Part shown: one piece after another, positions 14,626 to 23,387 of the stretch | Layout: every line of letters begins with the position of its first letter | Numbering within the stretch: position 1 is the first letter of the stretch | Assembly: GCA_900546145.1 (NCBI GenBank) | Contig: URBN01000027.1 | Span: 1 to 24,769, forward strand | DNA: 24,769 bases | Origin: an uncultured Desulfovibrio sp. | GTDB lineage: Bacteria; Desulfobacterota; Desulfovibrionia; Desulfovibrionales; Desulfovibrionaceae | Reading direction: 5' to 3' | Notes under the pieces: model-generated | Database searches by the model: none | What the model was told of the DNA's origin: nothing | Seen by the model: the letters and a program-made list of their open reading frames with translations, nothing else | Position numbers and translations under genes: made by a program

Positions 14626-15570
14626 ATGCAGGAATTTTCCATCCTCTTTCCCGGCCAGGGCTCTCAGACGCCCGGCATGGGACGCGACGTGGCGGACGCC
14701 AGTTCCGAAGCCATGGAACTCTGGAAACAGGCTGAGGAAATGAGCGGCCTCCCGCTGAGAGGCATATTCTGGGAAGGCAGCAAGGAGGAGATGGAGGACA
14801 CCAGGGCGCTCCAGCCCGGGCTCACCGTCGTCAATCTCACCCTCTGGCAGGCCCTCTCCCGCAAAGTGAAGCCTCTTGCCGTGGCCGGACACAGCCTCGG
14901 CGAGTTCAGCGCCCTCGCTGCCGCCGGCGTGCTCACGCCGGAAGAAACCCTGCAGGCCGTATCCCTTCGCGGCCGCCTCATGGCTGAGAGCGACCCCGAC
15001 GGCAGGGGCGCCATGTCCGCAGTGGTGAAGCTTCCCCTCGAAAAGGTGGAGAGCATTGTGGAAAAGGCGCGTCAGGAAAGCGGACAGACCGTGCTCGTGG
15101 CCAACTACAACAACCCCGGCCAGTACGTGGTGAGCGGTGAGAAGGAGGCCGTGGCCCTCGTGGGCAGCCTCGCGAAGGAAGCAAAGGGCCGGGCCATTCC
15201 CCTGGCCGTGAGCGGCGCCTTCCACAGCCCCCTGATGGAAAAGGCCAACGCGGAATTTGCGAAGCTTCTGAAGAAGCTCACCTTCAGGAAACCCCATGTG
15301 CCCTTCTACAGCAACGCCGCGGGCGGCCCTCTCGCCGAGGGCGAAAGCATCCGCGGGGCCATGCTGAACCAGATGACGAGTCCGGTGCGGTGGGACGCTC
15401 TCATGCGCAGCCAGGCCGAAGCGGGGATCCGCTCCTGGCTCGAGGTGGGACCGAAGGCCGTGCTCGGCAAGATGGTGTCCCGCTGCCTCGAACCCATGGG
15501 CATCGAGAGCGGCAGCATCAGCGTGGGGCTCGTGAACGATCTCGAGAGCCTCGAAAAAATTAACGGTTGA
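14626..15570 (+). CDS. fabD: Malonyl-CoA:ACP transacylase FabD
   Basis: Transfers malonyl from CoA to acyl carrier protein to feed fatty acid synthesis. 314 residues, normal length. Oxyanion-hole Q11 in FPGQGSQ, nucleophile S90 in GHSLGE, substrate-carboxylate Arg in RGRLM (115-119), and catalytic H200 in GAFHSPLM are all present. ATG 14626 is chosen because AGGGAGG sits about 9 nt upstream and the family begins at MQEFSILFPGQG; an upstream in-frame ATG at 14569 would add 19 unrelated residues. Other fab genes are not adjacent. It appears to be a single-gene unit from the promoter at 14537-14565. Confidence 0.96.
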   Translation: MQEFSILFPGQGSQTPGMGRDVADASSEAMELWKQAEEMSGLPLRGIFWEGSKEEMEDTRALQPGLTVVNLTLWQALSRKVKPLAVAGHSLGEFSALAAAGVLTPEETLQAVSLRGRLMAESDPDGRGAMSAVVKLPLEKVESIVEKARQESGQTVLVANYNNPGQYVVSGEKEAVALVGSLAKEAKGRAIPLAVSGAFHSPLMEKANAEFAKLLKKLTFRKPHVPFYSNAAGGPLAEGESIRGAMLNQMTSPVRWDALMRSQAEAGIRSWLEVGPKAVLGKMVSRCLEPMGIESGSISVGLVNDLESLEKING

Positions 15571-15657
15571 TTACGGAATTTTCACTCATTCAGAAGATAA
15601 CGAAGAGGCGGACGGGGAGCAGCCGGCGCGGAAAAAAGCGCCCGTTCCCCGGAGCCG

Positions 15658-15681
15658 GAACCGCGGGCATGCCCGCGGTTC
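15658..15681. promoter_or_regulatory. Perfect 24-nt palindrome in the argS leader
   Basis: GAACCGCGGGCA (15658-15669) is followed without spacing by its exact complement TGCCCGCGGTTC, ending 20 nt before the argS ATG. No T-run follows, so it is not a classical terminator. It could be a DNA operator or an RNA stem in the leader. Confidence 0.5.
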
Positions 15682-15701
15682 ACTGATATCGGGAGACAGC
15701 A

Positions 15702-17357
15702 ATGCAGGCATTTGACAGTGTGCGTTCAGCCCTCAGCGGCTTCCTTCAGGAAAAAGGCCTCGAATGGCCGGCCAAGGCGGTCGTGGAGGCCGCGAAGGAT
15801 CCGAAGCACGGTGACGTGGCCACCAACCTGGCCATGCTCCTTGCGAAGCCCCTGCACAGGGCGCCGCGCGACATAGCGGCCGAGCTGGCCGCGTGGATCA
15901 GGGATCACACGGACGGCGTGGAAAACGTCGAGGTGGCGGGTCCCGGCTTCTGCAACGTGACGTTCTCCCAGGTCTTCTGGCGCAGGGTGGTGCAGCAGGT
16001 GGAGAAGGAAGGCGCGGCCTTCGGAAGCTCCACCATCGGCGGCGGCCGCAAAACCCTCGTCGAATACGTTTCCGCCAATCCCACCGGTCCCCTGCACGTG
16101 GGACACGGCCGCGGCGCCGCCGCGGGCGACAGCCTGGCCCGCATCCTGCGCAGGGCGGGCTTCGACGTAACCACCGAGTACTACATCAACGACGCCGGAC
16201 GCCAGATGCGCATCCTCGGCATGTCCGTGTGGTACCGGCTCCGCAACCTCGTAGGCCGCACCATGGCCGAACCCGAGGATTACTACCGCGGCAGCTACAT
16301 CACCGACATCGCGAAGGAAATGCTCGAAAAGGATCCGTCCCTGGCGGAGGCTTCCGACGAGGAAGGAAAGGAGCGCTGCTACGAGTACGCCAAGAATGAA
16401 ATCCTCGAGGGAATAAAGAAGGATCTGCGCGACTTCCGCGTGGAGCACCAGAACTGGTTCTCCGAGAAGACGCTCGTTGACGGCGGCCTCGTGGACAAGG
16501 CCTTCCAGGCCCTGAAAGACGCGGGCTACACTTACGAGAAAGACGGCGCCCTGTGGTTCGCCACGTCCCGCCTTGGCGATGACAAAGACCGTGTTCTCAG
16601 AAAGTCCGACGGCTCCCTTACCTACTTCGCCTCGGACATCGCCTACCATCACAACAAATTCGATCGCGGCTTCGACTGGCTCATCGACGTCTGGGGCGCG
16701 GACCATCACGGCTACGTGCCGCGCATGCGCGCCGCCATTGAGGCCATGGGCAAGGAAAAGAAGAACTTCGACGTGGTGCTCATCCAGCTCGTGAACCTGC
16801 TCATCAACGGCCAGCCCGTGAGCATGTCCACCCGCGCCGGCACCTTCGAGACCCTGGCCGATGTGGTGAAGGAGGTGGGCGCCGACGCCGCGCGCTTCAT
16901 GTTCCTCTCGCGCAAGACGGACAGCCCGGTCGACTTCGACCTCGAGGCCGTCAAGCAGCGCACCATGGAAAACCCCGTGTACTACGTGCAGTACGCGCAC
17001 GCCCGCGTCGCCGCCCTGCTGCGCCGCGCGGCTGAGGAAGGCGTCACCATTCCGGACGTCTCTGACGACGCGTCCCTCGCCGGCCTCACCCTGCCGGACG
17101 ACATGGCCCTCCTGCGCAAGATGGCCCTCTACAGGGACATGCTGGAGCAGGCCGCCACGACGCTCTCCGTGCACCACGTGAGCCACTACCTCATGGAGCT
17201 CTCGCAGCTCCTGCACAGCTACTACACCAAGAACCAGATTCTGAAGGCCGGCGATCCCGTCACGACAGGATCCAGGCTCGCCCTGCTGCGCGCCGTGAGC
17301 CGCGTCATCGCCAACGGCCTTGACCTCATGGGTGTCAGCGCCCCCGACCACATGTAA
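15702..17357 (+). CDS. argS: Arginyl-tRNA synthetase
   Basis: Class I aminoacyl-tRNA synthetase charging tRNA-Arg. 551 residues, the usual size. The N-terminal Add-1 domain (1-110) recognises the tRNA D-loop. The HIGH motif appears as SANPTGPLHVGHGRG (124-138, HVGH at 132-135). A KMSKS-like loop appears as QPVSMSTRAG, lacking the first Lys, as is common in ArgS. The C-terminal anticodon-binding helical domain (DALR) ends the protein. GGGAGA about 9 nt upstream supports ATG 15702. The SPOR protein gene follows after 35 nt, and the mla genes follow that, apparently in one transcription unit. Confidence 0.97.
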   Translation: MQAFDSVRSALSGFLQEKGLEWPAKAVVEAAKDPKHGDVATNLAMLLAKPLHRAPRDIAAELAAWIRDHTDGVENVEVAGPGFCNVTFSQVFWRRVVQQVEKEGAAFGSSTIGGGRKTLVEYVSANPTGPLHVGHGRGAAAGDSLARILRRAGFDVTTEYYINDAGRQMRILGMSVWYRLRNLVGRTMAEPEDYYRGSYITDIAKEMLEKDPSLAEASDEEGKERCYEYAKNEILEGIKKDLRDFRVEHQNWFSEKTLVDGGLVDKAFQALKDAGYTYEKDGALWFATSRLGDDKDRVLRKSDGSLTYFASDIAYHHNKFDRGFDWLIDVWGADHHGYVPRMRAAIEAMGKEKKNFDVVLIQLVNLLINGQPVSMSTRAGTFETLADVVKEVGADAARFMFLSRKTDSPVDFDLEAVKQRTMENPVYYVQYAHARVAALLRRAAEEGVTIPDVSDDASLAGLTLPDDMALLRKMALYRDMLEQAATTLSVHHVSHYLMELSQLLHSYYTKNQILKAGDPVTTGSRLALLRAVSRVIANGLDLMGVSAPDHM

Positions 17358-17392
17358 CCGCACCGGCAAGCCAGCCGGCGGGGAGATTTGCC

Positions 17393-18106
17393 ATGGCTTT
17401 TTCCCTCCAGAATTTCATCCGCACGACCCAGACCAGAGACGGCTCGCCCCGCTTCGTGATCACGCTGAGCGCTCCCGCTTCGGCCCTCATCGCAGCCATT
17501 CTCATCGTCATTGTGGCCTGGTGCTTTTTCATGGGCTTCATGGTGGGACGCGGTCAGAATCCGGAAAAACATCTGGAAGAAATCGCCGCCATCGTAGGCC
17601 AGACAAAGGACGATGAGTCCGCGGCGTCACAGGGAGACACGAAGCCCGCGGACGCCGGCGCGGCCGGAGATCAGAACGGGGAGAACGCGCAGGAGAAGGA
17701 CAAAGCCCAGCCCGGCGCCCAGGCTTCCCCTGACGGGCAGCCGGCCCAGGATGCCGGAGACCAGCAGTCCGCTGACGCCTCCGCTCCCGATGCCCGTTCT
17801 GGCGCCCAGGCACCCCTGAAGGACGCCATCCGCCAGCAGCCGAAGAAGCCCGATCCCGCCCCCACGGGAGAGCCTGTCTTCATCTATACCTACCGTCTCG
17901 CCACGGTGAAGACCCAGGAAGCCGCCAAAAGCGAACAGAAGCGCTACCAGAGCAAGGGCTTTCAGTGCGTCATCCGCAAGCTCAGCTCGAGCTTCAGCCT
18001 GAATCTGACCCTGCGCGGCACGGAAAAGGACGACGCGGCCCTGCGCCAGAAGCTCAAGTCCGCCGGTCTCGGCGCTCCCATGCTGCTTTCCAAGAAGAAG
18101 CGATAG
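17393..18106 (+). CDS. Membrane-anchored SPOR-domain protein
   Basis: A 237-residue bitopic protein. A short cytoplasmic N-terminus leads into a TM segment (about 25-51, rich in Ala/Ile/Val). A low-complexity Ala/Pro/Gln/Asp/Glu linker (55-155) follows, then a C-terminal SPOR-like domain (about 160-237) with the pattern YTYRLATVKTQEAAKSEQKR followed by a GF..VIRK strand. SPOR domains bind denuded septal peptidoglycan glycans, so a periplasmic cell-envelope or division role is likely. It lies between argS and mlaE with short gaps (35 and 13 nt). GGGGAGA 9 nt before ATG supports the start. The FtsN-like layout is general; I would not call it FtsN. Confidence 0.85.
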   Translation: MAFSLQNFIRTTQTRDGSPRFVITLSAPASALIAAILIVIVAWCFFMGFMVGRGQNPEKHLEEIAAIVGQTKDDESAASQGDTKPADAGAAGDQNGENAQEKDKAQPGAQASPDGQPAQDAGDQQSADASAPDARSGAQAPLKDAIRQQPKKPDPAPTGEPVFIYTYRLATVKTQEAAKSEQKRYQSKGFQCVIRKLSSSFSLNLTLRGTEKDDAALRQKLKSAGLGAPMLLSKKKR

Positions 18107-18119
18107 GAGGGTGTTCCAC

Positions 18120-18908
18120 ATGACCCGAAACTTCTGTGCCCGGCTCGGGACGGCCAGCCTCGGCGGCCTCCGCTTCATGGGCAGCCTCACGCTCTTCTTT
18201 CTGGAAGGGGTGCGGCAAATCTTCACGAGCCCGAAGATCTTCCCGAGGACCTTCCAGCAGCTTTACATCATCGGATCCAAGTCCCTCTTTCTCATCGTGC
18301 TCATCGGCCTCTTCTGCGGCCTCGTGCTCGGTCTGCAGGGCTACTACACGCTGATCAAGTTCGGGTCCGTGGGCTTCCTCGGATCCGTGGTTTCCCTGGC
18401 TCTCATCCGCGAGCTCGGTCCCGTGCTCACGGCCATCATGCTCACAGGACGCGCCGGATCCAGCATGACCGCCGAAATCGGCGTCATGCGCATCACGGAT
18501 CAGATTGACGCCCTGGATGTCATGGACATCAATTCCGTGTCCTATCTCGTGAGTCCCAGGCTGGCGGCCTCGATCATATCCTTCCCGCTGCTCACTGCCG
18601 TCTTCGACGTCATCGGCATCGTTGGCGGCTATCTCACCGGCGTCGCCATGCTGGACATGAACCAGGGTGCCTATTTTTACCGGATTTCTTCGTCCGTCAG
18701 CATGACCGACATCAACTGCGGCTTCATCAAGGCCATCGTTTTCGGCTGTCTCGTGACCGCAGTCTGTTGCCACCAGGGCTACTACACGCACCTGCGCCGC
18801 GATTCCGTCGGCCCGGCGGCCGTGGGCAACGCCACAACCTCTGCCGTGGTCATCTCGAGCGTGCTCATTCTGGCCGCCGACTACGTGCTGACCTCCATCT
18901 TCCTGTAG
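18120..18908 (+). CDS. mlaE: Phospholipid ABC transporter permease MlaE
   Basis: Inner-membrane permease of the Mla system, which handles phospholipid exchange with the periplasm. 262 residues. Several hydrophobic helices with the conserved MlaE stretch ALIRELGPVLTAIMLTGRAG and the EIGVMRITDQIDAL coupling segment are clear. ATG 18120 is preferred over the upstream GTG (18111), because AGGAGG ends at 18110 and gives a 9-nt spacing only for the ATG. First of five consecutive mla genes in the order E-F-D-C-A; E. coli has F-E-D-C-B with mlaA elsewhere. Confidence 0.96.
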   Translation: MTRNFCARLGTASLGGLRFMGSLTLFFLEGVRQIFTSPKIFPRTFQQLYIIGSKSLFLIVLIGLFCGLVLGLQGYYTLIKFGSVGFLGSVVSLALIRELGPVLTAIMLTGRAGSSMTAEIGVMRITDQIDALDVMDINSVSYLVSPRLAASIISFPLLTAVFDVIGIVGGYLTGVAMLDMNQGAYFYRISSSVSMTDINCGFIKAIVFGCLVTAVCCHQGYYTHLRRDSVGPAAVGNATTSAVVISSVLILAADYVLTSIFL

Positions 18909-18935
18909 CGGAAGCGGTCAGAAAGGACCTTTCTC

Positions 18936-19751
18936 ATGGCAAGCTGGGACATTGAATTCAGCCATCTCAAAGCCGGCTACGGGGATAACGTGGTTCTCAC
19001 GGACGTCTCCGGGAAACTCCCCGGCGGCGCCGTCTCGGTCATTCTGGGCGGTTCCGGCTGCGGCAAGTCCACCCTCCTCAGGCAGATCATCGGCCTCTCG
19101 CATCCCATGGGAGGCGAGATCCGGATAGGCGGCCTGAATCTTCTCACCATGCCGGGCAGTGACTTCCGCCGCATGCGCAGATCCATGGGCGTGCTCTTCC
19201 AGGATGGTGCCATGCTCGGCGCCCTGACCCTGTCGGAAAATGTCTGCCTTCCCCTGTCGGAACATCTCCGGCTCACGAAGCAGGAACTGCGCACCGAAGC
19301 CATGCGCGTGCTCAGAATGGTCGGGCTCGGGGACTTCGCCGACTATTATCCCAATGAACTTTCCGGCGGCATGCGCAAGCGCGCCGGCCTCGCGAGGGCC
19401 ATCATCGCCGAGCCGAAACTCCTGCTCTGCGACGAACCCACCTCGGGCCTCGATCCCATCACGGCGGCCCGCATGGACGATCTGCTCCTTTCCATGCACA
19501 GGCATTATCCGGATATGACCATCGTCGTGGTCAGCCACGATCTCGCGAGTCTGAAGCGCATAGCGGATCAGGTTCTCGTGCTCCGCGACGGCGTCTCCCT
19601 GTACTGCGGCGATCTGGATGGGCTCGAAAAAAGCCAGGATCCCTATCTCGTGCAGTTCCTGCACCGCGAGCCGGGTCCCGAGGAAGAGGAAGCCGGAGAG
19701 CTCATGCAGCCCTCCGTTGCGGCCAGACTCGAAGCCTGGCGCAGACGCTGA
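18936..19751 (+). CDS. mlaF: Phospholipid ABC transporter ATP-binding protein MlaF
   Basis: Cytoplasmic ATPase driving MlaE. 271 residues. Walker A GGSGCGKS (38-45), Q-loop LFQDGAM (87-93, the family's 'FQ.GALF' region), signature LSGGM (142-146), Walker B LLLCDE (162-167), and switch histidine H201 (SHD). A C-terminal tail after residue 235 is acidic (EPGPEEEEAGE) and ends with a basic stretch; in E. coli MlaF the C-terminal tail helps dimer contacts, whether that holds here is unknown. 27 nt after mlaE with AAAGGA upstream of ATG. Confidence 0.96.
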   Translation: MASWDIEFSHLKAGYGDNVVLTDVSGKLPGGAVSVILGGSGCGKSTLLRQIIGLSHPMGGEIRIGGLNLLTMPGSDFRRMRRSMGVLFQDGAMLGALTLSENVCLPLSEHLRLTKQELRTEAMRVLRMVGLGDFADYYPNELSGGMRKRAGLARAIIAEPKLLLCDEPTSGLDPITAARMDDLLLSMHRHYPDMTIVVVSHDLASLKRIADQVLVLRDGVSLYCGDLDGLEKSQDPYLVQFLHREPGPEEEEAGELMQPSVAARLEAWRRR

Positions 19752-19766
19752 ACAAAATGCCGCCTC

Positions 19767-19795
19767 TTGCCTTGATGGCTGGCGGCCTATATATT
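19767..19795 (+). promoter_or_regulatory. Candidate internal promoter before mlaD
   Basis: TTGCCT (19767-19772), 17-nt spacer, TATATT (19790-19795), in the 80-nt gap between mlaF and mlaD, the largest gap in the run from argS to the OppD-like gene. It could give extra expression of mlaD-mlaC-mlaA. Confidence 0.4.
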
Positions 19796-19831
19796 TCAAA
19801 CGCTTTACCCGCTGTCTCAGGGGGTTATCCG

Positions 19832-20290
19832 ATGAACAGCAATTCACGTGCAACGGCCGTGGGCGTCTTCGTCCTCATCGGCCTTCTCTGCCTGGCCTAC
19901 ATGACCATCAAACTCGGCAAAATGGAGTTCTTCTCCAACGAGGGGTTCGAGCTGCAGGCCGTCTTCACCAACGTTTCCGGCCTCCGCGTGGGCGCTGACA
20001 TCGAAATGGCGGGCATCCCCGTTGGACATGTCTCGAAAATCAGTCTGAGGCGTACCGACACAGACACCACAGCCATTGTCACGCTGCGGTTCAATCAGGA
20101 TCTCAAGCTTCCTGACGACACCATCGCCTCGGTCAGAACGGCCGGCCTCATCGGCGACAAGTTCATCGCCGTCGCTCCGGGCGGATCCCCTGATATCCTG
20201 AAGGCCGGCGACGAAATCACGGATACCGAGCCTTCCATTGATCTCGGTTCCCTCATCAGTAAATACGCATTTGGGGAGGTTAAAAAATAG
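19832..20290 (+). CDS. mlaD: MCE-domain lipid-binding protein MlaD
   Basis: Inner-membrane anchored MCE protein forming the periplasmic hexameric ring of the Mla transporter. 152 residues. One N-terminal TM helix (about 8-26, VGVFVLIGLLCLAYMTI), then a single MCE domain (about 38-118) with VSGLRVGADIEMAGIPVGHV and RTAGLIGDKFIAV, both family hallmarks. ATG 19832 is chosen because AGGGGG lies 8 nt upstream; a longer frame from 19757 adds an unconserved stretch. The TAG overlaps the GTG start of mlaC by one base (TAGTG). Slightly shorter than E. coli MlaD (183), mainly at the C-terminus. Confidence 0.95.
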   Translation: MNSNSRATAVGVFVLIGLLCLAYMTIKLGKMEFFSNEGFELQAVFTNVSGLRVGADIEMAGIPVGHVSKISLRRTDTDTTAIVTLRFNQDLKLPDDTIASVRTAGLIGDKFIAVAPGGSPDILKAGDEITDTEPSIDLGSLISKYAFGEVKK

Positions 20291-20940
20291 TGTACACTAG
20301 GTCCTTGCATACTTTCCGTTTCCTTGGCGCCGTCCTCCTTACCCTCTGCCTCGGCTTTGCCACGGCCCAGTCCGCGCAGGCCGAGTCGGCCGCGCGCCAG
20401 GCGCTCGAAACGTCCGTCACCCGCATCCTCGACATCATCAAGAACCCGGGCTACGTCAACCCGGCTACCCGCGCGCCCCTGCGCCGCCAGATCGAGGACG
20501 AAGTCTTCCATATCTTCGACTTCAGCGAATTCTCCGCCCGCACCGTGGGCCAGCGCTGGGCTTCCTTCACGCCCGCCCAGCAGAAAAAATTCAGCGACGC
20601 CTTCGCCGATCTCCTGCTGACCACCTATCTCGGCAAGATTGACGGCTACAACGGCGAGAAGGTCACCTATACGGGTGAACGCGCCAACGCCGCCGGCAAC
20701 CGCGTGGAAGTGAGCTCAGACATCACCATGAAGGATGGCAAGAAGACCCCCGTCTCTTACCGCATGATGAACAAAAACGGCCATTGGTGCGTTTATGACG
20801 TTCTCATCGAGGGCGTCAGCCTCGTGAAGAACTACCGCACCCAGTTCCAGGACATCCTTACCACCGCGAATCCTGACGAACTGACCACCCGTGTCAAGAC
20901 CAAGGCTCTGGAAGCCAGGAACGGCAATGCAGCAAAGTAA
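20290..20940 (+). CDS. mlaC: Periplasmic phospholipid-binding protein MlaC
   Basis: Soluble carrier shuttling phospholipid between the MlaA complex and MlaFED. 216 residues. Sec signal peptide with hydrophobic FLGAVLLTLCLGFATA and likely cleavage after AQA (29-31). The mature protein matches MlaC (Tol_Tol_Ttg2 family): FDFSEFSARTVGQRW, FTPAQQKKFSDAFADLLLTTY, and the C-terminal WCVYDVLIEGVSLVKNYRTQF. The start is GTG, overlapping the mlaD stop, with GGGAGG about 10 nt upstream. mlaA begins inside its last codons. Confidence 0.95.
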   Translation: MYTRSLHTFRFLGAVLLTLCLGFATAQSAQAESAARQALETSVTRILDIIKNPGYVNPATRAPLRRQIEDEVFHIFDFSEFSARTVGQRWASFTPAQQKKFSDAFADLLLTTYLGKIDGYNGEKVTYTGERANAAGNRVEVSSDITMKDGKKTPVSYRMMNKNGHWCVYDVLIEGVSLVKNYRTQFQDILTTANPDELTTRVKTKALEARNGNAAK

Positions 20941-21829
20941 CCGAACGGCCCTTGCGGCCATGTTCGCGGCAGGCGCTCTTGCCTGCGCCCTTACCCTGGG
21001 CGCGGCAGGCAGCGCCTTTGCCGTCTCAGCGAGGCCTGTCGTTGCGCCGCCCGCTCCCAACACGGCCCCGCCGTCCACTGTCTACGGCCAGAACGGCCAG
21101 AACCTGCCGGCTCCGGGCATCACAGTCAGGGAAAAGAAGAGCGTCGACCAGCAGGTGCAGGACGCGGCAGACGATCTCGATGACTACGAGAACGGTCCGG
21201 CTCAGGGCATAGCCGACCCGTTTGAACCCTGGAACCGCTTCTGGTTCGGCTTCAACGATATCTTCTACATGTACGTGGCCGATCCCGCCTACAAGGCCTG
21301 GGAGGCCATCACGCCCCATCAGCTGAGAAAGGGACTGCACAACTTCTGGCACAACCTGCTCTTCCCTGTCCGCTTCATCAACAACCTCCTTCAGCTGCGC
21401 TTCAAGGAGGCCGGCGTTGAGTTCGGCCGCTTTATCATCAATACGACGGCCGGCGTGGGCGGACTTGTGGACGTGGCCAAGAACAAGAAGACCATCGTGC
21501 CCGTGGATCCGAGCGGCGAGGACTTCGGTCAGACCCTGGGCCGCTGGGGCATTCCGCACGGCTTCTATCTCGTCTGGCCCATTCTCGGCCCGAGCTCCCT
21601 GCGCGAGACCGTCGGCATGGCCGGCGACTACTTCGTCTATCCGAGTTTCGCAGCCAGTTACATTATTCATCCCTGGTACGTCCCGGGAGGCGTTTCCGCG
21701 GGCTTCTTCTTCAATGACCTCGATCAGGTGCTTCCGACCTACTTCGACCTCAAGAAGGCGGCCGTGGATCCGTACATCATGATGCGCGAGGCCTATGTGA
21801 AGTACCGCGCCATTCAGGTGGCCCGCTAG
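20927..21829 (+). CDS. mlaA: MlaA/VacJ-family outer-membrane phospholipid transport protein
   Basis: Removes phospholipid from the outer leaflet of the outer membrane and passes it to MlaC. 300 residues. The family core is clear: ADPFEPWNRFWFGFND (near 101-116), a region rich in amphipathic helices (KGLHNFWHNLLFPVRFINNL), the GEDFGQTLGRWGIPHGFYLVWPILGPS stretch, and VDPYIMMREAYVKYR. E. coli MlaA is a lipoprotein. Here the N-terminus is a Sec signal with likely cleavage after AFA (30-32), and the only Cys (C20, context ALAC) does not fit a lipobox. Between signal and core is an unusual Pro/Asn/Gln-rich segment (33-65). ATG 20927 overlaps mlaC by 14 nt with CAGGA about 7 nt upstream. Confidence 0.94.
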   Translation: MQQSNRTALAAMFAAGALACALTLGAAGSAFAVSARPVVAPPAPNTAPPSTVYGQNGQNLPAPGITVREKKSVDQQVQDAADDLDDYENGPAQGIADPFEPWNRFWFGFNDIFYMYVADPAYKAWEAITPHQLRKGLHNFWHNLLFPVRFINNLLQLRFKEAGVEFGRFIINTTAGVGGLVDVAKNKKTIVPVDPSGEDFGQTLGRWGIPHGFYLVWPILGPSSLRETVGMAGDYFVYPSFAASYIIHPWYVPGGVSAGFFFNDLDQVLPTYFDLKKAAVDPYIMMREAYVKYRAIQVAR

Positions 21830-21837
21830 GGCGGCAC

Positions 21838-22809
<972 letters not shown>

Positions 22810-22817
22810 GTTTTTCC

Positions 22818-22852
22818 GTGCGCGGCTCTTCGGAGCCGCGCACATTTTTTTT
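22818..22852 (+). terminator. Strong intrinsic terminator closing the argS-mla-oppD run
   Basis: Perfect 11-bp GC-rich stem GTGCGCGGCTC (22818-22828) and its complement (22833-22843) with a TTCG tetraloop, followed by eight Ts (22845-22852). It begins 9 nt past the OppD-like stop. Confidence 0.97.
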
Positions 22853-22871
22853 CTTTTTCCGCTTTCTCCCG

Positions 22872-22900
22872 TTGACAATAATTCGATATCGAACTATCTT
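22872..22900 (+). promoter_or_regulatory. Sigma70 promoter of the marR gene
   Basis: TTGACA (22872-22877), 17-nt spacer, TATCTT (22895-22900). The start site would fall at about 22906-22908, on or next to the ATG at 22907, so the mRNA would be leaderless or nearly so. Confidence 0.8.
22877..22897. promoter_or_regulatory. MarR operator, site 1 (autoregulatory)
   Basis: The promoter spacer is filled by a 12-bp perfect palindrome TTCGATATCGAA (22882-22893). The surrounding 21 nt, read on the minus strand, match 23346-23366 at 19 of 21 positions. A repressor bound here would cover both the -35 and -10 elements. Confidence 0.7.
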
Positions 22901-22906
22901 CTTCTC

Positions 22907-23323
22907 ATGAACAACAGCATGGTTTTTTCCTACGCCGCCAGACTCAGAAAGATGGGCAATGACTACATCCTCTCCGAGCTTGGCAACGCGGGGCTCGTGG
23001 ACATCGTCCCGAGCCACGGGGAAATCCTTTTATACCTGCTCGAGGCGGGCACCCTGCGCATGGGTGAACTGACCCGCAAAGTCAGGCGCACCAAATCCAC
23101 AGTCACCGTGCTCGTGGCAAAACTCGCGCGCGCCGGCTACGTCGAGCGCAGACCCGATCCTGCGGATTCCCGCTCCACGCTGGTGTCGCTGACCGAAAAA
23201 GGCCAGAGCCTCCGTCCCGCTTTTGAGACCATCTCCGACGGCCTTGACAACATGCTCAGGAGACGGCTTTCCGATGGCGAACTGACCGAGCTGAGCAGCC
23301 TGCTTAAAAAAGCTGTCAGCTGA
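22907..23323 (+). CDS. MarR-family transcriptional regulator
   Basis: A 138-residue winged-helix regulator of MarR size. The DNA-binding core (about 45-105) shows GTLRMGELTRKVRRTKSTVT (helix-turn-helix) and VAKLARAGYVERRPDPADSR (recognition helix and wing, with the family's D-x-R at the wing tip) followed by LVSLTEKG. Amphipathic N- and C-terminal helices would form the dimer. Its own promoter contains a palindromic operator, and a near-identical site lies before the cupin genes, so it is likely a repressor of itself and of the cupins, released by an unknown ligand or by oxidation. No Cys typical of OhrR sensing is near the N-terminus; the protein has no Cys at all. No Shine-Dalgarno precedes ATG 22907. 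Confidence 0.93.
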   Translation: MNNSMVFSYAARLRKMGNDYILSELGNAGLVDIVPSHGEILLYLLEAGTLRMGELTRKVRRTKSTVTVLVAKLARAGYVERRPDPADSRSTLVSLTEKGQSLRPAFETISDGLDNMLRRRLSDGELTELSSLLKKAVS

Positions 23324-23334
23324 CAGCGTCTTTT
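23312..23334 (+). terminator. Weak terminator-like hairpin after marR
   Basis: Palindrome GCTGTCAG/CTGACAGC (23312-23327) overlapping the marR stop codon, followed by GTCTTTT. Stem is short with at most a 4-nt loop, so termination may be partial. Confidence 0.4.
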
Positions 23335-23345
23335 CGTTACAGCAA

Positions 23346-23366
23346 ATAGTTCGACATCTAATTATT
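23346..23366. promoter_or_regulatory. MarR operator, site 2 (cupin promoter)
   Basis: This 21-nt site equals the reverse complement of site 1 except at 23355 (C for T) and 23359 (T for G). It lies 21 nt before the first cupin start, just before the AGGAGGA ribosome binding site (23374-23380), and overlaps a plausible AT-rich -10 (TAATTA, 23359-23364), with GTTACA (23336-23341) as a poor -35 at 17-nt spacing. Confidence 0.65.
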
Positions 23367-23387
23367 TTGTTCCAGGAGGAACATATT

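Noticed and set aside
15726..17369. 547-codon minus-strand frame antisense to argS
   Set aside because: A shadow frame: argS is certain, and the antisense product shows only the Val/Gly/His/Glu bias expected from a GC-rich complement.
22907..23323. Peroxide-sensing OhrR as identity of the MarR protein
   Set aside because: OhrR senses through an N-terminal Cys; this protein has no Cys, and the neighbouring genes are cupins, not ohr.
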